Source: Chloroflexota bacterium (lineage in GTDB: Bacteria > Chloroflexota > UBA11872 > VXOZ01). Taken from it: a stretch of 64,000 bases of DNA. The notes beneath the pieces are model-generated. The model was not told where the DNA came from, ran no database searches, and saw only the letters and a program-made list of their open reading frames with translations. The number at the start of each line of letters is the position of its first letter. Position 1 is the first letter of the stretch. Location of the stretch: the NCBI GenBank assembly GCA_022824225.1, contig JAJEAH010000028.1, positions 1 through 64,000 of the forward strand, written 5' to 3'. The translations under genes and the position numbers were made by a program. Shown one piece after another: positions 26,065 to 33,845 of this stretch.

Positions 26065-28053
26065 ATGCCACAATCCTCTCAAGAGTCAGGCGTAACACGC
26101 GGGGTGCAGGTCACGGCGGAGGAGACGCCCGCTGCGCTGCAGGCTGAGCTGGGCACGTGCGCGCTGAATCCATCCGGCCCGGTAGTCGCGGGCGCGTTTG
26201 GCACGTGGACCGTCACGTACACGGCGGGGAGCGCCGGCATCGCGCCGGGCGGCGGCCTGGCCGTAATTCCGCCGTGCGTGCACAGCGTGCGGTGGCGCTT
26301 GGGCCACGTGACGGCAGCCACCTCCGGTAGCTGCGGCGTCTCCGTCCAGGTGCGCAACGCCTATCCGCTCCGGTATCACCATGCGCAGTTTCCCTGTGTT
26401 TTCGTCACCGTTGAGGGCGCTCCGCTGTGTCCCGGTGAAAAGATTGCGGTGACCTTTGGCGCTGCCGGGTCCTACATACCCGGCTTCTACGAGCGCGCGC
26501 GGGCTCAGGAAGTCGCCCTCAGCCGGATGCACTTTCAAGTCTTGGTGGACGCGCTGGGCAATGCCAGCTACAGCAATCCGCGCTACCCCGGCGGCGAACC
26601 CAAGGGCTACCGCTTGCTGCCGGAGTTGCCGGTGGTGGACGTGGTCGCAGGTCCGCCGGTACGCCTGGCGGTGGTGGCGCCCGCCACTGTGGCGCCGGAC
26701 GAAGCGTTCACGGTGTTGGTGCGGGTCGAGGACCAATATGGCAACGTCTGCACGGACTTTGCCGGCGAGATTAGCATAGGGAACCAGACAGGAAACGGTA
26801 CCGGTCCAGGAACGTATCGAATGTCCGCCAGCGACGGCGGCACGGCGCGGGTGGGGCCGTATCGCGCGGCTGCGCGGGCGGCCGCGCCACTCACGTTTAC
26901 TGCCGCGGCGTGGGAGGCGGGCGTGTGCGGGGTGAGCAATCCGGTGGACGTGGTCGTGCCCGACGACGACCGCATCTACTTTGGCGACTTGCACACCCAC
27001 GCCCCCGGCGCGCTTGACCCCAGCCACCGGCCCCATGGGCCTTTCATGGCCCACGGCGTTGGCACGTTTACCGAAGCATTGCGCTACGCCAGAGACGTGG
27101 CCGGTCTCGATTGTGTGGGCGTGGCGTGGTTTCCGCCGCCGCAGAACATCGAGGCCATCTGGTCCGTGCCCCGCGCAGATGACTGGGAAGAGTATCAAGC
27201 GATAGTGGCGGATTTCTATTCAGCCGGTACGTTTGCGCCCCTGGTGGCGATTGAGCTGAGCGATCCCACTGCCGGACACCGCGTTATTCTGTACCCCGAT
27301 GCCGGCAAGCGGGTGACGACGAGCAAGATCGAGGAAGTTTGGCCGCAGATAGCAGGAACCGGGGCTGTGGTGGTGCCGCACCACATCAACGTGACCTCGG
27401 AAGGCGGCCCGCAAAACTGGCGGGTGCAGGACTGGAGCCGCCACAATGAGAACTTCCAGACTGTGCTGGAAATTGCGCAAAATCGGGGCGCGTTCGAGAC
27501 TGATGCTCCCGGCGGCGCGACCGTGATCGGCGGCGGCGGCGCTTCAGCGCAAGACGCCCTGGCGCTGGGACACCGGCTCGGCTTTGTGGGCGGCACCGAC
27601 AGCCACCACGCCCAACCCGGCAGAAATACGTGCTCCATGGCCGGCGTGGACTTCCACGACCACGTGACCGGCGGCCTAACAGCGATTCTCGCGTCGGAAC
27701 TCACCCGCGAGGCGATCATCCAAGCGCTCAAAGAACGCCGCTGCTACGCCACCACCGGTGCGCGCATCGTGCTGGCTTTCAGCATTGACGGCCACGGCAT
27801 GGGCGCAGCGATAGAAGCGGACGGTCCAGAGGTGTCCCTCGCCGGACGGGTGCTCGGCACAGACTTGATTGAGAAAGTGGACATAATTAGTAACGGCAGC
27901 GTCGTCTTTTCACAGGCCGGTGATGGCCGCGTTGCCGAAGTCTCGAAAACACTGGCTTTGCGCGAAGCGCCGGCGGCTTATTTCTACCTGCGCGCGACCC
28001 AGCGCGACGGGCACGTCGCGTGGTCGAGTCCGATTTGGGTAACGTCTCCATAG
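26065..28053 (+). CDS. DUF3604/PHP-type metallohydrolase with N-terminal beta domains
   Basis: The protein has 662 residues. The first 300 or so look like beta-sandwich domains; one contains VEDQYGNVCTDFAGEI, an Ig-like pattern. A PHP-type hydrolase domain follows, with YFGDLHTHAPG near residue 305, VVPHHIN near 435 and GGTDSHHAQPG near 508 as likely metal ligands. The tail carries ELTREAIIQALKERRCYATT and ends HVAWSSPIWV, nearly the same as the gene at 29153. DUF3604 proteins are poorly characterised; CehA/McbA-type carbamate hydrolases are related PHP enzymes. No signal peptide is evident. Start ATG 26065. Confidence 0.83.
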   Translation: MPQSSQESGVTRGVQVTAEETPAALQAELGTCALNPSGPVVAGAFGTWTVTYTAGSAGIAPGGGLAVIPPCVHSVRWRLGHVTAATSGSCGVSVQVRNAYPLRYHHAQFPCVFVTVEGAPLCPGEKIAVTFGAAGSYIPGFYERARAQEVALSRMHFQVLVDALGNASYSNPRYPGGEPKGYRLLPELPVVDVVAGPPVRLAVVAPATVAPDEAFTVLVRVEDQYGNVCTDFAGEISIGNQTGNGTGPGTYRMSASDGGTARVGPYRAAARAAAPLTFTAAAWEAGVCGVSNPVDVVVPDDDRIYFGDLHTHAPGALDPSHRPHGPFMAHGVGTFTEALRYARDVAGLDCVGVAWFPPPQNIEAIWSVPRADDWEEYQAIVADFYSAGTFAPLVAIELSDPTAGHRVILYPDAGKRVTTSKIEEVWPQIAGTGAVVVPHHINVTSEGGPQNWRVQDWSRHNENFQTVLEIAQNRGAFETDAPGGATVIGGGGASAQDALALGHRLGFVGGTDSHHAQPGRNTCSMAGVDFHDHVTGGLTAILASELTREAIIQALKERRCYATTGARIVLAFSIDGHGMGAAIEADGPEVSLAGRVLGTDLIEKVDIISNGSVVFSQAGDGRVAEVSKTLALREAPAAYFYLRATQRDGHVAWSSPIWVTSP

Positions 28054-28171
28054 CCATGAGAGCGCGAGGGCAGGCTTGTGACTCCGGATCGCGCCGCGTG
28101 CGGCGTTGTGCAGAATGGAGTGGACGGTACGGCGCGTGCGCGTGGTACCATAGGCCACAACGTGACTAACC

Positions 28172-28648
28172 ATGCGCATTGAAGTCACGATCCGAGACGC
28201 AATCGAGGCAGACCGGCAGGCGGTGGTCACGGTGGCAGTTCGTGCCTTTGCGGACGTTCGACGGGAACATTCCGGCGAAGTTCTCACGCGCACGTGGGCG
28301 GATTGGGAAGCAAACACTCTTCAGGCAATGTGCCTCAACACTACCTTGCTTGCCGAGGCGGCAGGCAAGCCGGTTGGGTTTGCAACGTACGAGTTGGATG
28401 GCCTCTCCCGCATCGGGACCGTGAGCGACAATGCCGTGTTGCCGGAGTATCGGGGCCGTGGCATAGGCGGGCTGCTGCTCGCGGGTGTGCTCAAACGCAT
28501 GGCAGAAGCGGGCATGGAATTTGCTCAGGTCGAGACCGGACTGGACTCGCCCTATGCGCCCGCCCGCCGCATGTATGAACGGCATGGCTTTCAACCTCTT
28601 CATCGCAGCATTGGCCTCGTGAAAGAACTACAGCGGGAATTGGGATGA
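28172..28648 (+). CDS. GNAT family N-acetyltransferase, copy 1
   Basis: This is a 158-residue acetyl-CoA-dependent acyltransferase. The acetyl-CoA loop is LPEYRGRGIGGLLL (about residues 91-104), preceded by VGFATYEL and SDNAV, and the C-terminal ARRMYERHGF motif is typical. The substrate is unknown. It overlaps the next gene as ATGA. The two share TGIGTV/RIGTV-like and PARRMYERxGF blocks and are tandem paralogues. It is the probable first gene of an operon running to 31943. Confidence 0.87.
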   Translation: MRIEVTIRDAIEADRQAVVTVAVRAFADVRREHSGEVLTRTWADWEANTLQAMCLNTTLLAEAAGKPVGFATYELDGLSRIGTVSDNAVLPEYRGRGIGGLLLAGVLKRMAEAGMEFAQVETGLDSPYAPARRMYERHGFQPLHRSIGLVKELQRELG

Positions 28649-29145
28649 CGACCGACACGAACGGGACAATCATCAGACAGGCGCGAGAAGAGGACCGCGA
28701 GGCCCTCATCAAACTCATTGTGCACGGTTTCGCGGAAGTGACAGTCCACCGCTGGCGCGAGCAGCGATACGGTGTTATTGGCGGGCGCTCGTGGGCTGAG
28801 TGGAAGGCCGACGACATGCGCACCATAGACATCGAGCACGTAGTCATTGCCGAGAGTGAAGGCAGGCCCGTCGGCTTTGCCACTTTTCACGTTAACCACG
28901 CCACCGGCATTGGGACCGTGGGCAACAACGCTGTGCTGCCAGCCTTTCGGGGACACGGCATTGGCGGCAGACTTCACGCACGGGTGCTCCAACTCATCGC
29001 GGCGGCCGGCATGGATTTCGCGCAGGTGTCCACCGGGCTGGAAGACTGCTACAAACCCGCCCGCCGCATGTACGAGCGGCAGGGCTTCGAACCGCTCAAC
29101 CGCAGCATCGTCTACATGATGAAACTCAGCGAGAGGGGAAAGTAG
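28645..29145 (+). CDS. GNAT family N-acetyltransferase, copy 2
   Basis: The 166-residue paralogue of the preceding gene carries the cofactor loop LPAFRGHGIGGRLH and the PARRMYERQGF motif. Its first 60 residues differ most and contain the substrate-side Trp/Arg-rich stretch. ATG 28645 overlaps the upstream stop, implying coupled translation, and the PHP gene starts eight bases after its stop. A heterodimer of the two copies is possible. Confidence 0.87.
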   Translation: MTTDTNGTIIRQAREEDREALIKLIVHGFAEVTVHRWREQRYGVIGGRSWAEWKADDMRTIDIEHVVIAESEGRPVGFATFHVNHATGIGTVGNNAVLPAFRGHGIGGRLHARVLQLIAAAGMDFAQVSTGLEDCYKPARRMYERQGFEPLNRSIVYMMKLSERGK

Positions 29146-29152
29146 CTCTGGC

Positions 29153-30655
29153 ATGGACTACAAGATTCTCTGGGGCGACATTCACAACCATAACACCGTG
29201 GGCTTGTTTCACTACACCAAAGGTACGCTGGAACGGGCCATCGACATGGCGCAGAGCCACCTCGACTTCTTCGCGTTCACAGGCCACGCCCAGTGGCACG
29301 ATATGCCGGAGATGCCCGACAACCGGCACGAGCAGTGGCAAGAAGGCTTCGACCGGCATGCTGAGGTCTGGCCGAAAACCAAACAGCTTATTCGGGACGC
29401 CACAGACCCGGGCCGCTTTGAGGCCTTTCTGGGCTACGAGTGGCATTCCGCCGGATTTGGCGACCACTGTGTGATCTACAAAGAAGACGGCCCGCTGCAG
29501 TTCGCCAACCACGTGCGGGAAATTCAGGAGCACGCCCGCCGCAGCGGCGCGCTGCTGGTGCCGCACCATCCCGGCTATATGCGCGGCTTCAGGGGCGCAA
29601 ACTGGGACTACCTGGACGAATCGGTTTCCCCCATCGTGGAGATCATTTCCGAGCACGGCGGCGCGGAGCGAGATCGCGGGCCATTTGCCTACACGCGGCA
29701 CGGGCTTGGGCCGCGCGTGACCATCAATACGATCCAGCATGCCCTTGGCTTGGGCCATCACGTCGGCTTTACCGGCTCTTCCGACGACCACCAGGCGCAT
29801 CCCGGCGCATATAACGAGGGCCAAGTTGCCGTCTTGGTGCCGGAGTTTACGCGGGAGGCCATTTGGGAGGCGCTCTGGAGCCGCCGCTGCTATGCGGCCA
29901 CTGGTGACAAGATCGAGTTGGAGTTCCATATCAACGGTCAGCCGATGGGTTCGGTTCTACCCGCTGCCCACGAGCGAGAGATCGACGTGCGAGTCCGGGG
30001 CTGGGACGAAATCGAAAAGGTAGAGGTAATCAAGAACAACCGCGTCATCCACCGGAATTTCCCGGCGGACGCCGAGCCTGAGGGAGGCTATCCATGGTCG
30101 CGGCGGCACCGTTGCCGCGTGGAAGTGGGCTGGGGGCCGTGGTCGGCGTTCGGCAAGCCGCGCATCGCCGAGTGGGACTTGACCGTGTCGGTGGATGGGG
30201 CCCGCATCCACCAGGCGATGCCGTGCTTCCAGTCGGGACCGTTCCACGAAGAGAAGCGCAGCCGCATACTGGAATCAACCGCCACGAAGTGCCGGTTTCA
30301 GGCCTATACCTCGTTGGCCGAGTGTCTCAATGACTGCCCGCAGAGCGCGGTGGTGTTGGACGTGGAAGGCCCGCCTTCGGCAACCGTTACCCTCGCCTTT
30401 ACCAAGCCCATGCAGCGTACGGAAACATATACGCTGGAAGAGGCTTCGAAAAGTGCCATCACAGACTTGACCACGGGTTTTCCATCGGATTCATTCTTGA
30501 TACATCGCCTGGTGCCGGACGAACTGGCATGCGCGTCCTACGCGTTTGCGGACGCGCCCAGCAGTGGCCGGGCCGAGGATTTCTACTATGTGCGCGTGAA
30601 GCAGGAGAACGGGCAGGTCGCGTGGTCGAGCCCTATCTGGGTAGCCAACCCATAG
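29153..30655 (+). CDS. DUF3604/PHP-type metallohydrolase
   Basis: The 500-residue protein starts directly with the PHP-like domain: WGDIHNHNTVGL (residues 7-18), FTGHAQWHD, LVPHHPGY near 138, and a GSSDDHQAHPG motif near 205 where the paralogue has GGTDSHH. EFTREAIWEALWSRRCYAATGD and the terminal QVAWSSPIWVANP match the gene at 26065. It lacks the N-terminal beta domains of that paralogue but has a longer C-terminal half. Start ATG 29153. Substrate unknown; a hydrolytic role on phosphate, carbamate or amide bonds is inferred from the PHP fold. Confidence 0.83.
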   Translation: MDYKILWGDIHNHNTVGLFHYTKGTLERAIDMAQSHLDFFAFTGHAQWHDMPEMPDNRHEQWQEGFDRHAEVWPKTKQLIRDATDPGRFEAFLGYEWHSAGFGDHCVIYKEDGPLQFANHVREIQEHARRSGALLVPHHPGYMRGFRGANWDYLDESVSPIVEIISEHGGAERDRGPFAYTRHGLGPRVTINTIQHALGLGHHVGFTGSSDDHQAHPGAYNEGQVAVLVPEFTREAIWEALWSRRCYAATGDKIELEFHINGQPMGSVLPAAHEREIDVRVRGWDEIEKVEVIKNNRVIHRNFPADAEPEGGYPWSRRHRCRVEVGWGPWSAFGKPRIAEWDLTVSVDGARIHQAMPCFQSGPFHEEKRSRILESTATKCRFQAYTSLAECLNDCPQSAVVLDVEGPPSATVTLAFTKPMQRTETYTLEEASKSAITDLTTGFPSDSFLIHRLVPDELACASYAFADAPSSGRAEDFYYVRVKQENGQVAWSSPIWVANP

Positions 30656-30668
30656 GAAGGAGGGGGCC

Positions 30669-31943
30669 GTGGGCGGTCAGTTAGCCATTGACGGCGGTGC
30701 GCCGGTACGCGCCACGCCGTTGCCGGGCGCCTATCCGGGCGCAACCATCATCGGTGAGGAGGAAAAGCGCGCGGTGTGCGCAGTGTTGGAGCGGCGGTCG
30801 CCGTTTCGGTACTACGGCCCCGATCCGGCCTATGTCGTCAATGAGCTTGAAGAGACGGTTGCCGAACTTGTTGGCATGGAACACGCGGTGGGAGTCACGT
30901 CCGGCACGGCGGCGTTGATCGTTGCCTTGCGCGCGCTGGGCGTGGGGCCGGGGGATGAAGTTATCGTGCCGGCCGCCACGTTCTACGGCTGTGTGAACGC
31001 GGTGGTCGCGTGCCAGGCGGTGCCTGTCTTTGCCGATTTGGACGAGACGGTGAGTATCGATGCGGCCGCGGTGGAACAAGTGATTACCGAGCGGACGAAG
31101 GCAGTTATGGTGGTGCACTGGCGCGGTGTGGCCGCCGACATGGACCCTTTGTTGGCCGTGGGCCTGCGCCACGGCGTAAATGTCCTGGAAGACTGCGCCC
31201 AATCGTTTGGCGCCGAATACCGCGGCCGGCCTGTGGGTTCCATGGGCGCCATCAACATCTTCAGTTTCCAGATGAACAAAGTAATCTCCGCGGGCGAGGG
31301 CGGCATGGTGGTCACCAATAGCGGCTCGTTGCACCGCCGGGCGGTGGCGAGTCAAGACCAGGGCACGCCGCGCGGCAGCGCTGCCGCGAATTTCCCGCCC
31401 TTCTTTGGCGAAAACTACCGCATGAGTGAGCTTACGGCAGCCGTGTTGCTGGAACAGGTGAAGAAGCTCGAACGCCTACGCTCGCACGTGCGCCGCGTGG
31501 GCAGCATCATCAAGGCTGGCGCCCGCGGCTTGCCGGGTGTGCACGTGCGGCCCATGGCGGACCCCGCCGGTGACGCCGGTTTTAATCCGGGCTTCATCTT
31601 CGCTTCCCCGGAGCTTTGCGATTGGGCGCGGCAGGCACTGGCGGCGGAAGGCGTGCCCATCGCGCACCCCTACGGCGGACAGCCCGTGTACATGCATGAA
31701 GCCATCTTGGCGAAGCGTATGTGGCATGATGGGCCGACCCCGTGGGACGATAGGTTCTATGACGGGACGGCGGACTACGGTCCGGGGCTTTGCCCGGATG
31801 CGGAAGAGTTGCTGCCCCGCGTGTGTGAGTATCATCTGAGCATGGACTGGACTGAGCAAGACGCGCGCGACGTTGCCGCCGGCTTGCAGAAGGTCATGCA
31901 GCGGGTGCCCAGTGAGTTGCTGTCCGCGGCCCAAGTCTCGTAG
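30669..31943 (+). CDS. DegT/DnrJ/EryC1/StrS family aminotransferase
   Basis: This 424-residue PLP enzyme is of a class that usually transfers an amino group to a keto-sugar, though some act in other pathways. GVTSGTAALIVALRALGVGPGDEV binds the cofactor phosphate, EDCAQSFGAEY holds the ring-contacting residues, and the Schiff-base Lys lies in FQMNKVISAGEGG near residue 202. The start is GTG 30669 behind a strong AGGAAGGAGG. It closes a run with the GNAT pair and PHP gene. The aminotransferase plus acetyltransferase pairing resembles amino-sugar synthesis, but no sugar-nucleotide enzyme is nearby. Confidence 0.87.
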   Translation: MGGQLAIDGGAPVRATPLPGAYPGATIIGEEEKRAVCAVLERRSPFRYYGPDPAYVVNELEETVAELVGMEHAVGVTSGTAALIVALRALGVGPGDEVIVPAATFYGCVNAVVACQAVPVFADLDETVSIDAAAVEQVITERTKAVMVVHWRGVAADMDPLLAVGLRHGVNVLEDCAQSFGAEYRGRPVGSMGAINIFSFQMNKVISAGEGGMVVTNSGSLHRRAVASQDQGTPRGSAAANFPPFFGENYRMSELTAAVLLEQVKKLERLRSHVRRVGSIIKAGARGLPGVHVRPMADPAGDAGFNPGFIFASPELCDWARQALAAEGVPIAHPYGGQPVYMHEAILAKRMWHDGPTPWDDRFYDGTADYGPGLCPDAEELLPRVCEYHLSMDWTEQDARDVAAGLQKVMQRVPSELLSAAQVS

Positions 31944-32093
31944 CTGCGGCGGTGTGAGTTTCAGTGTGTTGGTTTGTGCCGGGTGTGTCGTCAAGGTCTG
32001 GGCGCGCCCGGAAGTGTTGGTGTTGTCGGCGCAGGCGTCCGGAGCGTCGGACACAGCAGTCCGCTCCGGTCACGGAAAGGAGTAGCCTGTTCG

Positions 32094-33068
32094 ATGAATA
32101 TCATGGATATGCTTGCCAACGACGTAGTGCTGGGAGACGGTGGCTACATCGTCGAACTGGAGAAACGCGGTTACGTGATTGCCGGCGCCTTTACGCCGGA
32201 ACTGGCGTTGGAGAACCCCGACGCCATACAGGAACTGCACCGCGAGTTTCTTCGCTCGGGATCGGAAGTTTTGCAGGTAATGGCGTTCTACGGCAGCCGC
32301 AGCAAGCTGGAGACCGTGGGACAAGCCGACAGGACCTTCGAAATCAACCAGAAGACCACGCAAATCGCCAAGGACGTAGCCGGTGATCGGGCGCTCGTGG
32401 CCGGCGATCTGAGCGCGACGTGGACCTGGGACGCCGATGACAAGGCCGCACAGACGCGCATCGCCGGCATGTTCGACGAGCAAATCGAGGCGCAGGAGGG
32501 CGTGGACTTCTTCATCGGCGAGACGTTCTGGCACCTGGGTGAAGCCCTGCTCTGCCTGGAACGCATCAAGGCGAAGTCCGGCTTGCCGGCGATGATTACC
32601 ATGTCGTTCCGGGGCGAGACGGTGACCGACGACGGCTATACCGCCGCTGATTGCGCGCGCATATTGGCGGACGCGGGGTCCGAAATCGTGGGTGTCAATT
32701 GCATGCGCGACCCGGAGCACTCGTATCCGCTCCTGCACGAGATGCGCGACGCGACGGACGCCTACCTCGCGGCACAGCCGGTTGCGCACCGCACGAGCGA
32801 TGAAGTCCCGTGGTTCACCGGCACGTCGGCGTTTCCGGACAAGCTGGAGCCGACCCAGATGACGCGGTATGAAATGGCTGACTACGCCGTGAAGGCCAAG
32901 GCGATGGGCGTGAACTTCATCGGCGCCTGCTGCGGTACGGTGGCTATCCACGTCCGCGAGATGGCCAAGGTGCTGGGTAAGTTCGAAGAGGAAGAGGTTT
33001 GGCAGCCGGACCCGGACAGCCCCATGAGCGAAACCGAGTTTAACTGGGAACGAAGACAAGAGACCTAG
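32094..33068 (+). CDS. Homocysteine S-methyltransferase family protein (betaine- or methylamine-type)
   Basis: This is a zinc-dependent methyltransferase TIM barrel of 324 residues. Zinc ligands are GVNC near residue 203 and ACCG near residues 279-280, matching the BHMT/MetH-N pattern. LGDGGYIVELEKRG opens the barrel. ATG 32094 follows GGAAAGGAG; the longer open frame upstream is unsupported. The dimethylglycine/sarcosine dehydrogenase-like gene lies 0.8 kb downstream and a sarcosine oxidase-like gene about 7 kb away, which suggests betaine as methyl donor. Methylamine or other donors are possible, and no corrinoid protein is encoded here. Confidence 0.85.
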   Translation: MNIMDMLANDVVLGDGGYIVELEKRGYVIAGAFTPELALENPDAIQELHREFLRSGSEVLQVMAFYGSRSKLETVGQADRTFEINQKTTQIAKDVAGDRALVAGDLSATWTWDADDKAAQTRIAGMFDEQIEAQEGVDFFIGETFWHLGEALLCLERIKAKSGLPAMITMSFRGETVTDDGYTAADCARILADAGSEIVGVNCMRDPEHSYPLLHEMRDATDAYLAAQPVAHRTSDEVPWFTGTSAFPDKLEPTQMTRYEMADYAVKAKAMGVNFIGACCGTVAIHVREMAKVLGKFEEEEVWQPDPDSPMSETEFNWERRQET

Positions 33069-33204
33069 GGATTCACTGCCAAGAATCGCAATCGCACCAA
33101 GAACGGTCGGGCTAGACTGCTTCGCCCCAGTAGTGCGCGACCAGTAGGCATTGACTTAGGCTGCACAGGTATGTGTGTCAACGTAAACAGCAGCTCCTCG
33201 AAAA

Positions 33205-33418
33205 GTCATTCTGAGGAAGTGCAGCCGAAATATCCTCCTGAGGCGTGCAGCCGAGAAGTCAACCTGAGGCGTGCAGCCGAAATGTCGTTCTGAGGCGTGC
33301 AGTCGAAATGTCATTCTGAGGAGTACAGCGACGAAGAATCTAGAGTCGGGAGCAAACCAGATTCCGAGCGCAGCGAGGAATGACATGAGATCCAGCACAG
33401 CATGACATGAGATTTAGC
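33205..33418. repeat. 26-bp tandem array of dispersed family B
   Basis: About five degenerate copies of GTCATTCTGAGGMRTGCAGC follow at about 26-base steps from 33205. They run into a full GAAGAATCTAGAGTCGGGAG tail and a reverse-type GCAGCGAGGAATGACATGAG end by 33418. Related blocks are at 36601, 54506 and 63962. It is part of the 777-base gene-free stretch 33069-33845. Confidence 0.75.
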
Positions 33419-33487
33419 CCAGCAAGGAGTTCAGGTCTAATCCTACCAATTCCTCAGAAGTGCGAGTCTGCGACCTACGGCCCGCCC

Positions 33488-33575
33488 GTATAGCGCAGGT
33501 TTGCAACCTGCGAATTCGGGCAACGAAGCTTTGCAGCCTGCGGTCCCCGCTAGCGTAGGTGTTGGGCCTGCGAGC
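33488..33575. repeat. Family C palindromic repeats
   Basis: TAGCGCAGGTTTGCAACCTG (about 33491) is followed by GAAGCTTTGCAGCCTGCGG and TAGCGTAGGTGTTGGGCCTG, three degenerate units of the same palindrome. The remaining DNA up to 33845 shows no gene. Confidence 0.65.
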
Positions 33576-33845
33576 CGGGGCAGCCAGGCCAGCGCAAGCG
33601 GAAACCCAGAGGCTGGGAAAGGCAACCCAGCGCCACGGCGGGCAAAAATGGGGTGCTCCCGCCTTGGCAAATGGCCACCAGCCGGCTCAAGGCGCAGGGG
33701 GTCTCTCTCGTCTGATTCCCTCCCCGCGGAGAGAAGCCGAGCCGTGACGGGACCGTCATTTGGCATACCTGGGGCCACCAGAATTCACGCCTGCATGAAG
33801 ATTCTCTCATTCCGGTAGCGTAGAACAGACAGAGGAATTCGCACC

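Noticed and set aside
26086-27198. 370-codon frame antisense to the DUF3604 gene
   Set aside because: Arg/His-rich shadow with no motif and no ribosome site.
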